Shown here: positions 6,379 to 8,242 of the stretch, piece by piece
How the letters are laid out: every line of letters starts with the position of its first letter
Numbering within the stretch: the stretch's first letter is position 1
Assembly: GCA_030593665.1 (NCBI GenBank)
Contig: JAUVGS010000068.1
Coordinates: 1-8,242 of the forward strand
Source of the DNA: Chitinivibrionales bacterium
GTDB lineage: Bacteria; Fibrobacterota; Chitinivibrionia; Chitinivibrionales; JANQEN01
Direction of reading: 5' to 3'
Length of the DNA stretch: 8,242 nucleotides
The notes under the pieces: generated by a model
Told to the model about the DNA's origin: nothing
Seen by the model: the letters and a program-made list of their open reading frames with translations, nothing else
The model's database searches: none
Position numbers and translations under genes: made by a program

Positions 6379-7614
6379 CTATAATCTGCGCGTTACCATG
6401 CCTGAACGGAGTTTCGGTTCAAACCATGTTGATTTCGGCGGCATTACCTCCCCACAGTCTGAAACACTCATTAACTGGTTAATCCCTGTGGGATACAATG
6501 CAAATGCCACCCGCATATCCTGATTACACCTTTTCTCAAGCTCTTTTGTACCTCGAATTCCTCCGATAAAATCTATTCTGTCATTCGTCCTGATATCATG
6601 CAAATCCAAGATGGACTCCAATACATTCTTTTGAAGTATTGATACATCAAGACTCCCTACGGCGTCATCTGCAGGGAATGAACCCTCTTTTGCGAACAGA
6701 TTATACCAGGTTCCATCTAAAAACATGGTAAAATGGTGGGGCTTTTTGGGAAGAAGATCATTTGTCTCTGCTATATCAAAATACACTTCAAGCCTAGTAA
6801 TAAATTCTTCGGGAGTAAGATCAGCAATATCTTTCACGGCTCTATAATAACCTAAAATTTGCAGTTGATTATCTGGAAACGCGACAGTCAGGAAATGGTT
6901 GTAAGGCTCATTACCGGTATGATTTGGATTTTTTTCTTTTCTTAAATTCCGTACGCGAAGAGCCGCTGCACTACGGTGGTGTCCATCAGCTATGTACATT
7001 GCCTCTACAGTTAAGAAATTCTTTTGTATATGTTCTACCTCATCGGGATCTGAAACCACCCACATAACGTGCCTTATAGCGTCTTCAGCAGTAAAATCAT
7101 ATACCGGTTCTGATGATTTGCATATTGTCTCAAGGCGTTTGTCAATCTCTGCATTTGCACGGTAAGAGAGCATTACCGGCCCTGCATTAGCATTGAGGAC
7201 ATCAACGTGATGAGCCCGATCGTCTTCTTTGTCTCTTCTGGTGAACTCATGTTTTTTAATACAACCATTTTCAATTTCATCAACGCTTGCTCCCAACACC
7301 AATCCCCGCTGGGTATGATTACCCATGGTAATCTGGTAGATATAGAAACAGGGTGAATCATCCTGGATAAGAATGCCATCTTGTAAAAAATTGTTCAGAT
7401 TTTCAGCACCTTTTTGATACACCTCTTCACCATGCGTATCGATTTCAGGACCAAAATCAATTTCAGATTTTACTACATGCAAAAAACTTAATGGATTATC
7501 TTTTGCAAGCTCTCTTGCTTCCGGCGAACTCAACACATCATACGGCGGAGATGCAACTTTTTGTACCAGTTCCGGTTTGGGTCTCAGCCCTTTAAAGGGT
7601 TGAATATCAGCCAT
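6379..7614 (-). CDS. DUF1015 family protein, first gene of the serA-serC operon
   Basis: The 411 residues match the usual DUF1015 length. Family hallmarks seen are the N-terminal PFKGLRP, ASPPYDVLSSPEA (21-33), NPLSFLHVVKSE (40-51), the HEFTRRDKEDDRAHH block (122-136), YIADGHHRSAAAL (207-219) and the C-terminal MPPKSTWFEPKLRSGM (391-406). The biochemical function is not established to my knowledge. The DGHHR motif resembles the active-site loop of the ParB/sulfiredoxin superfamily, which includes ADP-dependent free serine kinases. From memory, DUF1015 genes recur beside serA and serC in unrelated anaerobes, and this operon lacks serB. A role in phosphoserine metabolism, or in sensing or moiety transfer of phosphoserine, is therefore plausible but unproven. 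It is soluble, with no signal peptide or membrane segment. The ATG has a good Shine-Dalgarno, and the stop lies 36 bases before the serA start. Confidence 0.92.
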   Translation of the reverse strand: MADIQPFKGLRPKPELVQKVASPPYDVLSSPEARELAKDNPLSFLHVVKSEIDFGPEIDTHGEEVYQKGAENLNNFLQDGILIQDDSPCFYIYQITMGNHTQRGLVLGASVDEIENGCIKKHEFTRRDKEDDRAHHVDVLNANAGPVMLSYRANAEIDKRLETICKSSEPVYDFTAEDAIRHVMWVVSDPDEVEHIQKNFLTVEAMYIADGHHRSAAALRVRNLRKEKNPNHTGNEPYNHFLTVAFPDNQLQILGYYRAVKDIADLTPEEFITRLEVYFDIAETNDLLPKKPHHFTMFLDGTWYNLFAKEGSFPADDAVGSLDVSILQKNVLESILDLHDIRTNDRIDFIGGIRGTKELEKRCNQDMRVAFALYPTGINQLMSVSDCGEVMPPKSTWFEPKLRSGMVTRRL

Positions 7615-7619
7615 TAAAA

Positions 7620-7625
7620 CCTCTT
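7620..7625 (-). promoter_or_regulatory. Shine-Dalgarno of the DUF1015 gene
   Basis: AAGAGG on the minus strand lies five bases before the ATG at 7614 and supports that start. Confidence 0.7.
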
Positions 7626-7688
7626 TTAAATAAATTGAAAATTAAAAAGGATTGCACACAGAGAACGGTATATGGTATCAAAAGTCTC

Positions 7689-7700
7689 GTATCGTGATAC
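7689..7700. promoter_or_regulatory. Inverted repeat GTATC-GT-GATAC in the operon leader
   Basis: A 5-base perfect inverted repeat with a 2-base centre lies about 75 bases upstream of the DUF1015 start. A further GTATC copy sits at 7675-7679. It could be a regulator half-site pair or a leader hairpin. No known operator is recognised, and chance occurrence is possible. Confidence 0.25.
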
Positions 7701-7807
7701 ATCCTTCACAGAAAGCGGCCCGCCGGATTGCTTAATTTCATGGCTGATATTAATATATATGCCACGCCTGGGACCAAATTTCAGTTGCATGATTAACTTC
7801 TTTTAAA

Positions 7808-7836
7808 AATATTTACAATTTAGTCGCTTTAGTCAA
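7808..7836 (-). promoter_or_regulatory. Candidate sigma70-type promoter for the operon
   Basis: On the minus strand TTGACT (plus 7831-7836) is followed after 17 bases by AATATT (7808-7813), a 5/6 plus 4/6 match to the -35/-10 consensus. It would leave a leader of roughly 190 bases before the DUF1015 ATG. The -35 overlaps direct repeats TTTAGTC (7819-7825 and 7828-7834) and an inverted GACTA (7840-7844), which could be a regulator site. The DNA is AT-rich, so chance matches are common. Confidence 0.3.
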
Positions 7837-7930
7837 GATGACTACCTTAAATAATAGTATATTATGAAACAGATTAACAATATTGTGCATGAAATGATAT
7901 TGATTAAAATAATAGCTTAACACTTTATCC

Positions 7931-7953
7931 GCAATTTTAATTCTTAAAATTGC
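7931..7953. repeat. Perfect 10-bp inverted repeat (hairpin, 3-base loop)
   Basis: GCAATTTTAA, loop TTC, then TTAAAATTGC. The stem is perfect but AT-rich, and no clear T-run follows on either strand, so it is not a standard terminator. It could still end transcription arriving from beyond the right edge, or be a protein site. Confidence 0.5.
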
Positions 7954-8041
7954 ATTTATCACAACATTAATATTGCTTATCTACGTTTTTCTCATTTCAA
8001 CCATTTGTTTTTAGAACATTAGTATATCTATTCCAACCAGC

Positions 8042-8185
8042 TTTCCTGAAAAATATCAGGAAAAACATTACCCGGGCTGAGCCAAAAATGCATGTAACTG
8101 AAGTCAATTACCACCACCAGAGGTGGTGGCTTGAAAAGTGCATCTAAAAGATGCGCTAACATTTGTCACATTGTCAAAATGACAT
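8042..8185. mobile_element. Cluster of consecutive hairpins, possible end of an IS200/IS605- or ISC-type element or its guide-type RNA
   Basis: Three good hairpins and a weaker one follow one another. TTTCCTGA/TCAGGAAA (8042-8063) has a 6-base loop. TCAA-TTA-CCACCACC-AGA-GGTGGTGG-C-TTGA (8104-8134) has an 8-bp GC stem continued by 4 bp across an internal loop. GTGCATCT-AAA-AGATGCGC (8138-8156) has an 8-bp stem including one G-T pair. A short TGTCA-AAA-TGACA follows at 8172-8184. ATGCA at 8088-8092 can also pair with TGCAT at 8139-8143 and enclose the second stem. Compact subterminal hairpins framed by TCAATTA...GCTTGA resemble ends of IS200/IS605-family elements as I remember them. No transposase or TnpB/IscB ORF lies inside the window, so this is either an edge continuing past 8242, a relic, or an unrelated structured RNA. 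Confidence 0.35.
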
Positions 8186-8242
8186 TTACACCAAAACGAT
8201 CTTTTAAACCTTATTTAAAATTCTGAAACCTTAGTAACCATA

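Larger units (their letters stand above)
1710..7614 (-). other. Serine/one-carbon operon: DUF1015-serA-serC-gcvT/glyA
   Basis: Four co-directional genes are spaced by 36 bases, a 4-base overlap and 11 bases, with no terminator between them, so they should form one transcript. Functionally it links 3-phosphoglycerate to phosphoserine (SerA, SerC) and glycine plus methylene-THF to serine (GcvT/GlyA). A phosphoserine phosphatase and the H and P proteins of glycine cleavage are absent from the window. Confidence 0.85.
7626..8242. other. Gene-free stretch of about 620 bases upstream of the operon
   Basis: I see no convincing ORF or tRNA in either strand. The part to about 8040 is AT-rich and carries the candidate promoter, the small inverted repeats and the 10-bp hairpin listed separately. 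The part from 8042 on holds the hairpin cluster. Confidence 0.6.

Noticed and set aside
8071..8085. GGGCTGAGCC as the CTGAG core of a TPP riboswitch
   Set aside because: None of the second conserved TPP block follows, and the next bases form unrelated GC hairpins. No thiamin gene is nearby.
8104..8185. CRISPR array or tandem repeats
   Set aside because: The stems differ from each other in sequence, and no direct repeat with regular spacers is present.

Overview
The window holds one clear minus-strand operon for serine, glycine and one-carbon metabolism. It is flanked by the end of a glycan- or cell-surface-type region on the left and by a gene-free, hairpin-rich stretch on the right. The organism is a bacterium of moderate to low GC with AT-rich intergenic DNA. 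An anaerobe of the planctomycete/anammox or a similar environmental lineage would fit the gene fusion and the DUF1015-serA-serC linkage. That placement is a guess from gene style, because no taxonomic marker is present.

Left part (1-1500). A class I SAM-dependent methyltransferase (Methyltransf_24 type) enters from the left edge on the plus strand and stops at 686. Its stop overlaps the ATG of a broken gene (683-922). That gene still shows the N-terminal membrane segment and DDAF motif of a GT-C-like membrane glycosyltransferase, but it is split by two frame changes and is far too short. Facing it on the minus strand is an unrecognised four- to five-helix membrane protein (1497-937).

Central part (7614-1710, all minus strand). 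The gene order in transcription is DUF1015 protein, serA (short 3-phosphoglycerate dehydrogenase, GTG start), serC (phosphoserine aminotransferase), then a single 883-residue ORF fusing a complete GcvT (aminomethyltransferase) to a complete but divergent GlyA (serine hydroxymethyltransferase). SerA and SerC turn 3-phosphoglycerate into phosphoserine. The fusion joins the enzyme that releases methylene-tetrahydrofolate from glycine cleavage to the enzyme that condenses it with glycine to give serine. No phosphoserine phosphatase (serB) is visible, and the remaining partner in the operon is the uncharacterised DUF1015 protein. Its DGHHR motif recalls the ParB/sulfiredoxin/free-serine-kinase superfamily, so it is a natural candidate for the missing phosphoserine step. 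This is an inference.

Right part (7615-8242). No ORF is convincing here. The stretch holds the probable promoter/leader of the operon, several inverted repeats, and at 8042-8185 a run of consecutive hairpins. That run looks like a structured RNA or the subterminal end of an IS200/IS605- or ISC-type element.
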